Source of the DNA: an uncultured beta proteobacterium
GTDB lineage: Bacteria; Pseudomonadota; Gammaproteobacteria; Burkholderiales; SG8-39
Assembly: GCA_903859155.1 (NCBI GenBank)
Contig: CAIOLO010000024.1
Span: 1 to 47,503, forward strand
Length of the DNA stretch: 47,503 nt
Direction of reading: 5' to 3'
The translations under genes and the position numbers were made by a program. Shown in pieces: positions 32,640 to 40,981 of this stretch (position 1 is the stretch's first letter; each line of letters opens with the position of its first letter). The notes under the pieces were generated by a model. The model searched no databases and was not told the origin of the DNA. It saw only the letters and a list, made by a program, of their open reading frames with translations.

Positions 32640-34325
32640 GTGGGCGGGCGGGCGGGCTTGAAGGTATTCCGGGTATTTTCCCTCGGCTTGCGCGGCAAGC
32701 TTGCCTTTGCCGCCCTGGTGCTGCTCGCTCTGCCCTGGGTGGGTTGGCGCTATGTGCAGGAGATGGAGGGTTTTTTGCTCGAGGCACAGGAGCAGACCTT
32801 GATGGGTGCGGCGCGGGCGGTGGCCACCGCCCTGCATGAGCGGCCCAGATTGCTGCAGCTGCGCCCGCTGCCCCCCCGCACAGCAGAGACGACACCGCAG
32901 GAGGATTTGCCCGCCGACCCGCCCGTGGCTGAAGCGGAGCGCCGCAGCGGTCCGCTGGCCAACGAATCCACCGGCATCGACCACGAAGGCGAGGTCGCCG
33001 CCATCCTCAAGGGCATCGAGCGCAGCACCTCGAGAATCTGGGTGGTCAATCGTGAATTCCGGGTGATCGCGCTGGCCGGCAGCTTGAAGCGCACGACCCC
33101 TCCGCTGAACGGGGCGGGCTGGATGGAACACCTCATGCAGCTCGCGGTGGCGGCGATCATTCAGCGCCCCTCGGAGGACTTCGACGAGGCCACGCCTGCC
33201 GACGTGCTCTCCTCGGGGCGCGAGGTGATCGCCGCCTTGCAGGGCGCACCACGCACCCGCATCCGCCAGACCGCGGACGGCAAGGCGGCCATCGTCTCGG
33301 CGGCGCACCCGATCTGGTCGGCCGACGAGGTGGTGGGCGCGGTGGTGGTGGAGGAGAGCACCAACTCCATTCTGTCGGTGCGCAACCGGGCGCTGGAGCG
33401 GTTGTTGTTTGCAACGCTGGCGGCGTTCGTGCTTGCCGGTGCCGTCTTGCTTGCCCTGGCGACGCGGATTTCCTGGCGCATCCGCCGGTTGCGCGACGAA
33501 GCCGAGGGGGCCATCGACGCACAGGGGCGTTTCACCCGGGTTTTCTCCGGATCGAATGCCGGTGACGAAATCGGCGACCTGTCGCGAAGCTTCTCCTCGG
33601 TGCTGGAACGGCTGGCCGAGCACCACAGTTATCTCGAAACCATGGCGAGCCGGCTCTCTCATGAACTGCGCACGCCGGTGGCGGTGGTGCGTTCATCGCT
33701 GGAGAACCTCAAGCTCGAGCCTTCGCCGTCCGAGGCCCGCGTCTATGTGCAGCGTGCCGAGCAGGGCCTGGCGCGCCTGTCCACCATACTCACGCGCATG
33801 AGCGAGGCGACACGCCTGGAGCAGGGCTTGCAGACGACTGAGCGCGAACGCTTCGATCTGGCGCACGTCACCGCCGGATGTGTCGAAGGCTATCGCAGCG
33901 CATTTCACAATCGCGATTTCGAATTGTCGATCCCGGATGTGCCGGTTTTCGTGGAAGGTTCGCCCGAGCTGATTGCGCAGATGCTGGACAAGCTGGTGGA
34001 TAACGCCAATGACTTCGGCTCACCGGGCAGTCCCATCAGGGTGCGGCTGGAGCGCGTCGGCGCCGAGCCCGACCTGGGCGAACCGGGCAGCGCGATCCTG
34101 AGCGTGAGCAATCACGGCGACCCGCTGCCCGAGGGCACGCGCGAGCGCCTGTTTGCTTCGATGGTGTCGGTGCGGCGCGACGCGGGCGGGGAAAAGCCAC
34201 ACCTGGGCCTGGGCCTCTATGTGGCGCGTTTGATCGCCGAGTTTCACCGCGGCACGATACAGGCGGATAACCTGCCGGACGGGCAGGGAGTTGCGGTGAC
34301 GGTAACGTTCAAGGCGCTGGGCTAG
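32640..34325 (+). CDS. Sensor histidine kinase, PdsS-like
   Basis: This kinase has about 561 residues, with a first membrane span (about 19-36, then GWRYVQEMEG) and an extracytoplasmic sensor region (40-255). A second span and HAMP-like segment follow (about 257-330). H341 lies in SHELRTPVAVV, the N box in MLDKLVDNANDFG, and the G box in HLGLGLYVARLIAEF. The opening LALPWVGWRYVQEMEGFLLEAQEQ is what I recall from kinases of the dedicated sortase system. The start is uncertain: GTG 32640 is used here, TTG 32658 (MKVFRVF) is equally possible. It lies 22 bases after the regulator gene. Confidence 0.85.
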   Translation: MGGRAGLKVFRVFSLGLRGKLAFAALVLLALPWVGWRYVQEMEGFLLEAQEQTLMGAARAVATALHERPRLLQLRPLPPRTAETTPQEDLPADPPVAEAERRSGPLANESTGIDHEGEVAAILKGIERSTSRIWVVNREFRVIALAGSLKRTTPPLNGAGWMEHLMQLAVAAIIQRPSEDFDEATPADVLSSGREVIAALQGAPRTRIRQTADGKAAIVSAAHPIWSADEVVGAVVVEESTNSILSVRNRALERLLFATLAAFVLAGAVLLALATRISWRIRRLRDEAEGAIDAQGRFTRVFSGSNAGDEIGDLSRSFSSVLERLAEHHSYLETMASRLSHELRTPVAVVRSSLENLKLEPSPSEARVYVQRAEQGLARLSTILTRMSEATRLEQGLQTTERERFDLAHVTAGCVEGYRSAFHNRDFELSIPDVPVFVEGSPELIAQMLDKLVDNANDFGSPGSPIRVRLERVGAEPDLGEPGSAILSVSNHGDPLPEGTRERLFASMVSVRRDAGGEKPHLGLGLYVARLIAEFHRGTIQADNLPDGQGVAVTVTFKALG

Positions 34326-35050
34326 CCATCCAGCTCTGGATATCTCCGGAAGATGCCCTTTTCATTGAACGCGATGCGGCGGCCCGATGCCAGGTAGGTC
34401 GCAAGGCGCGGCCGCCGGGCGACGCGGTCGTGCAGTGCAATCAGCTTCGGCACCGCAGCTTCGGTTCGGGACATGGCTTTCGGAAAGGCGTAGCGCATGC
34501 CCGCGACAATCTGGAACATGGAGGTGTCCACATAGGTTGCCGCGCTGCCGACCATGAATTCCGCGCCCGCAGCGTTGCGCTCCAGAACGCGCTCGAAGTA
34601 GCCCAGGTACTTGGGCAGCCGCAGTTCCAGGAAATTCTGCGCATAGCGCAGGGATTCGGGCTTCTGCTCCTCGTAATACAGGCTGCTTCCCAGGGGGTGA
34701 TGCGTGTCGTGCGCTTCCTTGATGAAATCGGTGACCAGCAGCTGCAACTGATGCGCCCAGAGACGGCCGGCTTCAGCGGCGGGCGCGAGCCCGATTTTCG
34801 GACCGAGATACTGGAGAATATTCGCGGTCTGCGAAATGACCAGCGTGCCGTCTTTCAGGAAGGGCGGCGCGTAGGGCGGGTGCTCCAGTGCCGGGTCCTG
34901 CATGAGCCGCATCAGCGCCGGCACACCGCCGCCATCGGCCTCTGACAGGCGTGCCACATCCACATACGCCGCGCCCGCATCCTCCAGCGCCAGCCGCACG
35001 AACTCGCCGCGGCCCTGTATGGAGGGCCAGTAGTAAAGCTCGTAGGCCAT
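34322..35050 (-). CDS. Glutathione S-transferase-like protein
   Basis: This 242-residue protein has an N-terminal thioredoxin-like domain (1-90): YELYYWPSIQGRGEFVRLALEDAG, with Tyr6/7 as possible thiolate-stabilising residues, PFLKDG with the cis-Pro, and QTANILQYLG for gamma-Glu binding. An all-helical C-terminal domain follows. It resembles sigma/mu/pi-type enzymes more than the usual bacterial beta class. It conjugates or isomerises electrophilic substrates. The start at 35050 lies 8 bases after the stop of a dihydroxyphthalate decarboxylase-like gene, so the two form an operon. Its 3' end overlaps the kinase gene on the other strand by 4 bases. Confidence 0.88.
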   Translation of the reverse strand: MAYELYYWPSIQGRGEFVRLALEDAGAAYVDVARLSEADGGGVPALMRLMQDPALEHPPYAPPFLKDGTLVISQTANILQYLGPKIGLAPAAEAGRLWAHQLQLLVTDFIKEAHDTHHPLGSSLYYEEQKPESLRYAQNFLELRLPKYLGYFERVLERNAAGAEFMVGSAATYVDTSMFQIVAGMRYAFPKAMSRTEAAVPKLIALHDRVARRPRLATYLASGRRIAFNEKGIFRRYPELDG

Positions 35051-35058
35051 GCGGGTTC

Positions 35059-36060
35059 CTAGGAGACCGGGGTGAACAGCTCTTCCAGTTTGGGCACGCG
35101 ATCGATATAACCCTGATCGTGCGCGTAGCGAACAAAGGTTTCGATCACGTTGCGGTTCTTGGCATCGAGCCCCTGCGACCAGGCATTCGCGCCATAAATC
35201 GCGCGCTCCTCCTCGAGGAAGAACACCGCCTCGGACAGGCCCAGGCGCTTGGAATCGTTGTCGTAGAACTCGTCGTTGAGGCGCTGCGCCTCGCAAAACG
35301 CGTTGTAGATAGATTTCGCCAGCCAGGGCTCGCGATCATAAAGGCTTTGCTTCATCACGATCGTGTGGGTGATGGGCAGTATGCCGGTACGTGCCACCAG
35401 GCTGCGCATCTCGGCGCGTGCATCGCGGAACAGTCGCCGGATGCCCGGTTGACCTTTGAGCACGGAAGCCGGGGTGGTGGGTACCATGATGGCGTCCACT
35501 TTGCCCTCGCGCAGCAGCTGCTCGGGCTTGGCCCCGGGGATCATCTCGACCTTGATGTTCCCGGGAACGACGAATCCGGCGCCCTCGGGCGCCCCGGTCA
35601 CCCAGGTCAGTTGCTCCGGAGACAGGCCGTAGTGATCCTTCATGATGCCGCGCGACCACAGGTTGACGGTGTAGCGGTAGCCGGGCGCGCCGATGCGCTT
35701 GCCGATCAGATCGCGCGGGCAGGTAATCGGCGAATCATCGCGCACGAACAGATACGCGAGTACCGGCATGCGCAGCGGAAACAGCGGCATCGCGATGACC
35801 GGCTCGCCGCGCATGCGCGCCGCGACATACCAGGACAGCGAAAACTCGGCCACGTCGTATTTTTCGTAGACCGGCTGCTCGCAGAAGTCGCCGATCCACT
35901 TGGGGTCGACCGTGAGGTCGACGCCCTCGGCCTTGACGCGCCCGTCGATCAGCGGCCTGGTGCGGTCGTAATCGGCCAGGGCCAGATGGATGGGCAGGAG
36001 GCGCTTGCCCTGCGCGGTTTCACGTTCGGTGACCGGTTGACCCTTGTCGCGTGCATTCAT
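35059..36060 (-). CDS. 4,5-dihydroxyphthalate decarboxylase-like/periplasmic-binding-fold protein
   Basis: This 333-residue protein starts with IHLALADYDRTRPLIDGRVKAEGVDL and continues YDVAEFSLSWYVAARM, GKRIGAPGYRYTVNLWSRGIMKDHYG and VDAIMVPTTPASVL. This is the type II periplasmic-binding fold shared by 4,5-dihydroxyphthalate decarboxylase (Pht5) and NMT1-like binding proteins. No signal peptide is visible, so a cytoplasmic enzyme is more likely than a transport receptor. GGAGGA precedes the ATG at 36060. Pairing with a GST gene suggests degradation of an aromatic compound; the substrate is not known. Confidence 0.82.
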   Translation of the reverse strand: MNARDKGQPVTERETAQGKRLLPIHLALADYDRTRPLIDGRVKAEGVDLTVDPKWIGDFCEQPVYEKYDVAEFSLSWYVAARMRGEPVIAMPLFPLRMPVLAYLFVRDDSPITCPRDLIGKRIGAPGYRYTVNLWSRGIMKDHYGLSPEQLTWVTGAPEGAGFVVPGNIKVEMIPGAKPEQLLREGKVDAIMVPTTPASVLKGQPGIRRLFRDARAEMRSLVARTGILPITHTIVMKQSLYDREPWLAKSIYNAFCEAQRLNDEFYDNDSKRLGLSEAVFFLEEERAIYGANAWSQGLDAKNRNVIETFVRYAHDQGYIDRVPKLEELFTPVS

Positions 36061-36313
36061 TGGAGTCCTCCTTGGTGGGCGGGGGCGTTTGGCCCGGAAC
36101 CTGAGTCCGGGATGATCCCACAAGCCCGGCGGTGTTGCATGAGGCCTGCGCTCAGGCGCAGATGGCGCTGCGCGCTGTTATACATGGCCGCTGCCACCAA
36201 GACTCGGGCGATCAAGCGCCTTGCGCCTCGCGGCCGGCCAAGGCGCCCGCAGCATTCGTTGCCAGACGCGCGACGCGCGTAACCATTTGAACGCTGCCGG
36301 CGACACCCCAAAA

Positions 36314-36337
36314 AAAACGGCCCTCGCGGGCCGTTTT
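36314..36337 (-). terminator. Rho-independent terminator of the cold-shock gene
   Basis: AAAACGGCCC / GGGCCGTTTT is a perfect 10-bp stem with a 4-base loop. Read on the minus strand, it is followed by more U residues (A-run at 36311-36317 on plus), giving a strong terminator 22 bases after the gene. Confidence 0.9.
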
Positions 36338-36358
36338 CCTAGAATCTTGAATCGAGGC

Positions 36359-36562
36359 TTAGGCGGCCTTGAGATTCGCCGCGGCCTGCTTGCCGCGCTC
36401 GGTCACCACGTCAAAGCTGACGCGCTGGCCTTCAGCCAGAGAGCCCATGCCGGATTTTTCCACGGCGCTGATGTGGACGAAAACGTCCTTGGAACTGCCT
36501 TCCGGTTGAATGAAACCAAAACCCTTGGTCGGGTTAAACCACTTTACTGTACCGATTGTCAT
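36359..36562 (-). CDS. CspA-family cold-shock protein
   Basis: This 67-residue single cold-shock domain starts [21 protein letters not shown], with RNP1 (KGFGFI) and RNP2 (VFVHI) motifs and the usual ending [10 protein letters not shown]. It binds single-stranded RNA and DNA and melts mRNA structure. The start at 36562 has AGGAG upstream (ACAGGAGTTCTCT). A promoter candidate about 175-200 bases upstream gives a long leader, as in other cold-shock mRNAs. A strong terminator follows, so it is monocistronic. Confidence 0.95.
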   Translation of the reverse strand: MTIGTVKWFNPTKGFGFIQPEGSSKDVFVHISAVEKSGMGSLAEGQRVSFDVVTERGKQAAANLKAA

Positions 36563-36735
36563 AGAGAACTCCTGTAGGTAGGCGATCACCCGCGTATTTT
36601 ATTTGACGGAGATGCCCGATCCGCGCACAACTCGGGCGCGGTAGCGAACAACCTTAGCGTGGTGGGTGACTTGGTCTCGATCGCCCGGGACCGGGCGGGT
36701 AACTGAAGGCAGGCCATAACGTAGATTGCCGGCGA

Positions 36736-36764
36736 AATGTATACACAAGCATCTGGAAAGTCAA
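36736..36764 (-). promoter_or_regulatory. Probable promoter of the cold-shock gene
   Basis: On the minus strand TTGACT (36764-36759) is followed by TATACA (36743-36738, spacer 15) overlapping TACATT (36741-36736, spacer 17). Either gives a leader of about 165 bases before the ATG. I see no other gene in the 290 bases between the cold-shock and yqgE genes. Confidence 0.6.
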
Positions 36765-36780
36765 TGAAAATAGGCGCTAT

Positions 36781-36846
36781 CTGTGCCTGATCTGTGCCTG
36801 ATTGTCCGCGACCGCCGGCCCACGTACAATGGGCCCACGCACAATG
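36781..36846. repeat. Two consecutive tandem duplications before yqgE
   Basis: CTGTGCCTGAT is present twice back to back (36781-36791, 36792-36802). A 15-base unit GGCCCACGYACAATG also occurs twice back to back with one mismatch (36817-36831, 36832-36846). Both lie between the cold-shock promoter and the yqgE start at 36855. Confidence 0.85.
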
Positions 36847-36854
36847 GCATTCCG

Positions 36855-37421
36855 ATGACCCTTTCCCCGGTCAACCTGACCAACCACTTCCTGATCGCCA
36901 TGCCCGGCATGGTTGATCCGAACTTCTCTCGCTCCCTGACCTATGTCTGCGAGCACAACGACAAGGGCGCGTTGGGGCTGGTGGTGAACCGGCCCAGCGA
37001 CATGACGCTGTCCTCCCTGTTCAAGAGCCTGGATCTGCCGCTGGCCGGCCGCCGTCTGGGTCGCATCGCGGTGCTCAACGGCGGGCCGGTGCAGCCGGAC
37101 CGCGGCTTCGTGCTACACCTGCCGGTGGGCGAATGGAAATCGACCCTGGCGGTCGAGGAGCGGGTCGGGCTCACCACGTCCCTGGACATCCTCGAGGCCC
37201 TGGGCAAGGGCGCCGGACCCGAGAAGCTGCTGGTCACGCTGGGTTATTCCGGGTGGGCCGCCGGACAGCTCGAGAACGAAATCCTGCAAAACGCCTGGCT
37301 GACGGTGGAGGCCCAGGACCAGATTCTCTTCGACATGCCGGCCGACCAGCGCCTGCCGGCGGCGATGGCCCTGCTGGGCGTGGATTACGCGCGCCTGTCC
37401 GAGGTGGCGGGACACGCATGA
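36855..37421 (+). CDS. yqgE: YqgE/AlgH family protein
   Basis: This 188-residue protein shows the family's start [30 protein letters not shown] and [10 protein letters not shown], then [15 protein letters not shown] and [16 protein letters not shown]. The function is not settled; the gene is almost always next to ruvX. The ATG at 36855 was chosen because the family begins there; the in-frame GTG-type extension at 36783 runs through the tandem duplications. The stop overlaps the ruvX start (ATGA). It is the first gene of the pyrimidine operon. Confidence 0.93.
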   Translation: MTLSPVNLTNHFLIAMPGMVDPNFSRSLTYVCEHNDKGALGLVVNRPSDMTLSSLFKSLDLPLAGRRLGRIAVLNGGPVQPDRGFVLHLPVGEWKSTLAVEERVGLTTSLDILEALGKGAGPEKLLVTLGYSGWAAGQLENEILQNAWLTVEAQDQILFDMPADQRLPAAMALLGVDYARLSEVAGHA

Positions 37422-37888
37422 GCACAGCCCTGCGCGGCCAGACGCTGCTGGCATTTGATTTTGGCACGCGCTTTGTCGGCATCGCGGTGGGCGACACCGA
37501 GACGCGCACCGCGCATCCGTTGGACATGATCGACGCCGAGGCCAATGCGGTGCGCTTCGCGCGCATCCAGGCGCTGTTCGATGAATGGCGCCCGGCGCGG
37601 CTGGTGGTCGGCCTGCCGCTGTCGCTGGAGGGCGCCGAGGGCGACATGACGCGGCGCGCGCGGCGCTTTGCGCGGCAATTGCAGGCGCGCTTCGCAGTGC
37701 CGGTGGAAATGGTCGACGAGCGGCTGTCTTCGGCCAGCGCGGAAGCGATGCTCGCCGCCGCGGGACGCGGCGGGCGGGCCCGCAAACAGGACAGCCACGC
37801 GCTCGCCGCGCAAATCATTCTTCAGGATTATTTGAACCCGGGGGCGGCGCCTGCTTGTCAATCCCGCGAATTGGCGGGAATTGAATGA
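37418..37888 (+). CDS. ruvX: RuvX/YqgF, putative Holliday-junction resolvase and rRNA-processing nuclease
   Basis: This 156-residue RNase H-fold protein has the first acidic strand [40 protein letters not shown] in the centre, [12 protein letters not shown] with the conserved Glu, and [17 protein letters not shown] with the last Asp. The family is linked to 16S rRNA 5'-end maturation and junction resolution. It overlaps yqgE by four bases and precedes pyrR, a conserved arrangement. Confidence 0.94.
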   Translation: MSTALRGQTLLAFDFGTRFVGIAVGDTETRTAHPLDMIDAEANAVRFARIQALFDEWRPARLVVGLPLSLEGAEGDMTRRARRFARQLQARFAVPVEMVDERLSSASAEAMLAAAGRGGRARKQDSHALAAQIILQDYLNPGAAPACQSRELAGIE

Positions 37889-37940
37889 TGGCGTTGCAGC
37901 GTATTATTTTCCGTATATCGGCTCCCCCGGAGATGCATTG

Positions 37941-38486
37941 ATGAACACGCCGTTGCCTGAATACCCCGACGCCCTGCCCGAGGCGGAGGCGCTTTTTGAG
38001 GAACTGCTGCGGCAGTTGAAACCGCGCGTTTCGCATGCGGCGGGCATGGTCGGCATAGTCACAGGAGGGGCCTGGCTGGCCGAACGCCTGCACGCGGCGC
38101 TGGGCCTGCGCGCGCCCCTCGGGGTGCTCGATGCTTCCTTCTATCGCGACGATTTCGTCGAGAAAGGCATCAAGCCGCATACCAGCCCGTCGCAGGTGCC
38201 GTTCGAGGTGCAGGGTCGCGAAATCCTGCTGGTCGACGATATCCTCTACACCGGGCGCACGGTGCGCGCGGCCATGAACGAACTGTTTGACTATGGACGC
38301 CCGGCGCGCATCGATCTGGTGGTGCTTGCCGATCGCGGCGGACGCGAATTGCCGATCGAACCCGTCTATTGCGGCGGCAAGGTCAATGTACCCAAAGGAG
38401 CAATATTGATGCTGGAGCGCGACCCCTCCAATGCGTTTTCGCTGCGCTTCTCGGCCGCTCGCCGCGAACGCAAGGCGCAAGCGTGA
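37941..38486 (+). CDS. pyrR: PyrR bifunctional pyrimidine regulator/uracil phosphoribosyltransferase
   Basis: This 181-residue type I phosphoribosyltransferase has the PRPP-binding motif LLVDDILYTGRTVRAAMNEL, an early GIVTGGAWLAERL loop and DASFYRDDF. In other bacteria PyrR binds pyr mRNA or only makes UMP; no obvious PyrR-binding leader is seen here. GGAG lies eight bases before the ATG at 37941. It is followed by pyrB after 24 bases. Confidence 0.92.
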   Translation: MNTPLPEYPDALPEAEALFEELLRQLKPRVSHAAGMVGIVTGGAWLAERLHAALGLRAPLGVLDASFYRDDFVEKGIKPHTSPSQVPFEVQGREILLVDDILYTGRTVRAAMNELFDYGRPARIDLVVLADRGGRELPIEPVYCGGKVNVPKGAILMLERDPSNAFSLRFSAARRERKAQA

Positions 38487-38510
38487 GTGCCCGCCACCCC
38501 GGGAGAGCGC

Positions 38511-39473
38511 ATGAATAATCCCCAGCTCAACGACCGCGGCGGCCTGCGCCACCTGTTGACCATCGAAGGACTGCCGCGCGAGATCCTGGTAAACATCCTC
38601 GATACCGCGCGCTCGTTCGTGAGCCTCTCCGGCCGCGAAGTGAAAAAGGTGCCGCTGTTGCGCGGCAAGAGCGTGTTCAACCTGTTCTTCGAGCCCTCCA
38701 CCCGCACCCGCACCACCTTCGAGATCGCCGCCAAGCGCCTCTCGGCCGATGTCATCAACCTCAATGTCCAGTCCTCCTCCCAGACCAAGGGCGAGACGCT
38801 GCTCGACACCATCGACAATCTGGCGGCGATGCACGCTGACATGTTCGTGGTGCGCCATTCGCAATCGGGCGCGCCGCACCTGATCGCGCGCCACCTGACG
38901 CGCCAGAACGTGGTCAACGCCGGCGACGGCCGCCACGCGCACCCGACGCAGGGCCTGCTCGATGCCTACACCATCCGCCATCACAAGAAGGATTTCTCGA
39001 AACTCTCGGTGGCGATCGTCGGCGACGTGCTGCATTCGCGCGTGGCGCGCTCGTTGATCCACGTGCTCAACATCCTGGGCACGCCGGATGTGCGCGCCGT
39101 GGGGCCGCGCACGCTGCTGCCCACGGAGATCGAGCGCCTGGGCGTGCGCGTCTACACCGACATGGCCGCGGGCATCCGCGATTGCGACGTGGTGGTGACG
39201 CTGCGGCTGCAGAACGAGCGCATGCAGGGTCCGCTGTTGCCTTCGCCGCAGGAATATTTCAAATCCTACGGGCTCACGCCCGAGCGTCTGGCGCTGGCGA
39301 AAAAGGACGCCATCGTCATGCATCCGGGACCCCTGAATCGCGGCGTCGAGATCGATTCGGCGGTGGCCGACGGGCCGCAGTCGGTGATCCTGCAGCAGGT
39401 GACCTTCGGCATCGCGGTGCGCATGGCGGTGATGGCGATTCTCGCCGGCCAGGGCAAGGCGGGTGCCGCATGA
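38511..39473 (+). CDS. pyrB: Aspartate carbamoyltransferase catalytic subunit
   Basis: This 320-residue enzyme has the carbamoyl-phosphate site [13 protein letters not shown], then [25 protein letters not shown] and [12 protein letters not shown]. It makes N-carbamoyl-aspartate, the committed step of pyrimidine synthesis. GGGAGAG precedes the ATG. The downstream pyrC' product probably forms the dodecameric complex known for Pseudomonas-type enzymes. The stop overlaps a 19-codon mini-frame leading into pyrC'. Confidence 0.96.
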   Translation: MNNPQLNDRGGLRHLLTIEGLPREILVNILDTARSFVSLSGREVKKVPLLRGKSVFNLFFEPSTRTRTTFEIAAKRLSADVINLNVQSSSQTKGETLLDTIDNLAAMHADMFVVRHSQSGAPHLIARHLTRQNVVNAGDGRHAHPTQGLLDAYTIRHHKKDFSKLSVAIVGDVLHSRVARSLIHVLNILGTPDVRAVGPRTLLPTEIERLGVRVYTDMAAGIRDCDVVVTLRLQNERMQGPLLPSPQEYFKSYGLTPERLALAKKDAIVMHPGPLNRGVEIDSAVADGPQSVILQQVTFGIAVRMAVMAILAGQGKAGAA

Positions 39474-39529
39474 GCGCAAGCGAAAATGGGTATTCACCCG
39501 CAAGGACGGCACAGGCGTATAGACCATGA
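39470..39529 (+). CDS. 19-codon coupling mini-gene between pyrB and pyrC'
   Basis: The frame begins with ATGA overlapping the pyrB stop, encodes 19 residues ([19 protein letters not shown]) and ends with TGA overlapping the ATG of pyrC'. Both ends match the 4-base overlap used for translational coupling, and pyrC' itself has no good ribosome site. It may simply carry ribosomes into pyrC'. Confidence 0.5.
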   Translation: MSASENGYSPARTAQAYRP

Positions 39530-40800
39530 ACATCACAATCAAAAACGGCCGCCTCGTCGACCCGCGCAATCATGTTGACGCCACCACCGACATATTCATC
39601 GCCGCGGGCAGGATCGCCGCCCTGGGCAAGGCGCCAGCGGGATTCCGCCCCGAACACAGCATTGACGCCAAGGGGCTGGTGGTGTGTCCGGGCCTGGTGG
39701 ACCTGTCGGCGCGGCTGCGCGAACCGGGTTTCGAATACAAGGCCACGCTCGAATCCGAAATGCATGCCGCGGTGGCCGGCGGGGTCACCAGCCTGGTATG
39801 TCCGCCTGACACCGACCCGCCACTGGATGAACCGGGCCTGGTCGAGATGCTCAAGCGGCGCGCCGAAAGCCTGAACCTCGCGCATGTCTATCCGCTGGGC
39901 GCGCTCACCGCAGGGCTCAAGGGCACGCACCTCACCGAAATGGCGGAACTCGTCGATTCCGGCTGTGTTGCTTTCTCGCAAGCCGATACACCGCTCATCG
40001 ATACGCAGATGCTGTGGCGCGCCATGCAATATGCCACCACCTATTCGTATCAGGTGTGGCTGCGCCCGCAGGACAGCTTCCTCGCCCGCGACGGCATTGC
40101 GCATGACGGCGAAGTGGCCACGCGCCTGGGGCTCTCGGGCATTCCCGCTTTCGCCGAGACGATTGCGCTGGCTACCATCCTCACGCTGGTGCGCGAGACC
40201 GGCACCCGCGTGCATCTGTGCCGCCTCTCCAGCGCCGCGGGCGTGGACATGGTGCGCCGGGCCAAGGCCGAGGGCCTGCCGGTCAGCTGCGATGTCTCGG
40301 CGCATCACGCGCACCTGGCCGACACCGATATCGGTTACTTCGATTCCCATTGCCACGTGGTGCCGCCGTTTCGTTCGCAGCGCGATCGCGACGCCCTGCG
40401 CCAGGGCCTGGCCGACGGCACCATCGATGCCATGTGCTCGGATCACGCGCCGGTGGATGAGGATGCCAAGCAGCTGCCGTTTGGCGAATCCGAGGTCGGC
40501 GTCACCGGTCTGGAACTGCTGCTGGCGCTGGCGATAAAGTGGGCCGACGAAATGAAACTGCCGCTGTCGGCGGCGATACAGTGCGTGAGCGCGCGACCGG
40601 CCGCGATTCTGGGCCTTGACGCGGGCCACCTGGCGGTGGGCGCGGCGGCCGACCTTTGCGTGTTCGATGCCAAGGCACACGTGCGCATCACCGCGGCGCA
40701 CCTGCGCAGCCAGGGCAAGAACACCCCGTACATCGGATACGAGCTGCCCGGCCGCGTGCGCCACACGCTGGTCGGGGGGCGCGTGGTGTTTGAGGCTTGA
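39526..40800 (+). CDS. pyrC': Dihydroorotase-like protein PyrC' (probably non-catalytic, supports PyrB)
   Basis: This 424-residue amidohydrolase-fold protein aligns with type I dihydroorotases. The metal motif HxHxREPG is replaced: S61 and R63 stand where the two His should be (DLSARLREPG). Later elements (SAHHAHLADTD, SDHAPVDED) remain. Loss of these ligands is known in Pseudomonas PyrC'/PyrX, which structurally supports aspartate carbamoyltransferase. A true dihydroorotase should be elsewhere in the genome. It is the last gene of the operon. Confidence 0.9.
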   Translation: MNITIKNGRLVDPRNHVDATTDIFIAAGRIAALGKAPAGFRPEHSIDAKGLVVCPGLVDLSARLREPGFEYKATLESEMHAAVAGGVTSLVCPPDTDPPLDEPGLVEMLKRRAESLNLAHVYPLGALTAGLKGTHLTEMAELVDSGCVAFSQADTPLIDTQMLWRAMQYATTYSYQVWLRPQDSFLARDGIAHDGEVATRLGLSGIPAFAETIALATILTLVRETGTRVHLCRLSSAAGVDMVRRAKAEGLPVSCDVSAHHAHLADTDIGYFDSHCHVVPPFRSQRDRDALRQGLADGTIDAMCSDHAPVDEDAKQLPFGESEVGVTGLELLLALAIKWADEMKLPLSAAIQCVSARPAAILGLDAGHLAVGAAADLCVFDAKAHVRITAAHLRSQGKNTPYIGYELPGRVRHTLVGGRVVFEA

Positions 40801-40862
40801 TACCCGGATTATCCTTTTTCAGGTATTAAAACGTCAGTCTAATGCCCGTCGAATGAGCATTC

Positions 40863-40890
40863 TATAAATTAAAAGTGTTTAATTTATAAT
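40863..40890. promoter_or_regulatory. AT-rich 11+4+11 perfect palindrome with embedded TATAAT
   Basis: TATAAATTAAA (40863-40873) and TTTAATTTATA (40878-40888) are perfect complements around AGTG. A consensus TATAAT (40885-40890) overlaps the right arm, but no -35 is visible. It stands out in GC-rich DNA, 92 bases before the kinase gene, and could be an operator, an H-NS/IHF-type site or an UP-element-like region. Confidence 0.6.
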
Positions 40891-40981
40891 TGTTGGTCGG
40901 CACCAGGGCTTCCCCCGGCGGCGGCGGGCGCCGCGATGCCGCGGGCGAGGCGCCGCGCCATTCCGGCTAATATCCGCACGA

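Noticed and set aside
37815-39569. 584-codon minus-strand frame opposite pyrR-pyrB
   Set aside because: Covers two well-conserved genes on the other strand and has no recognisable domain.
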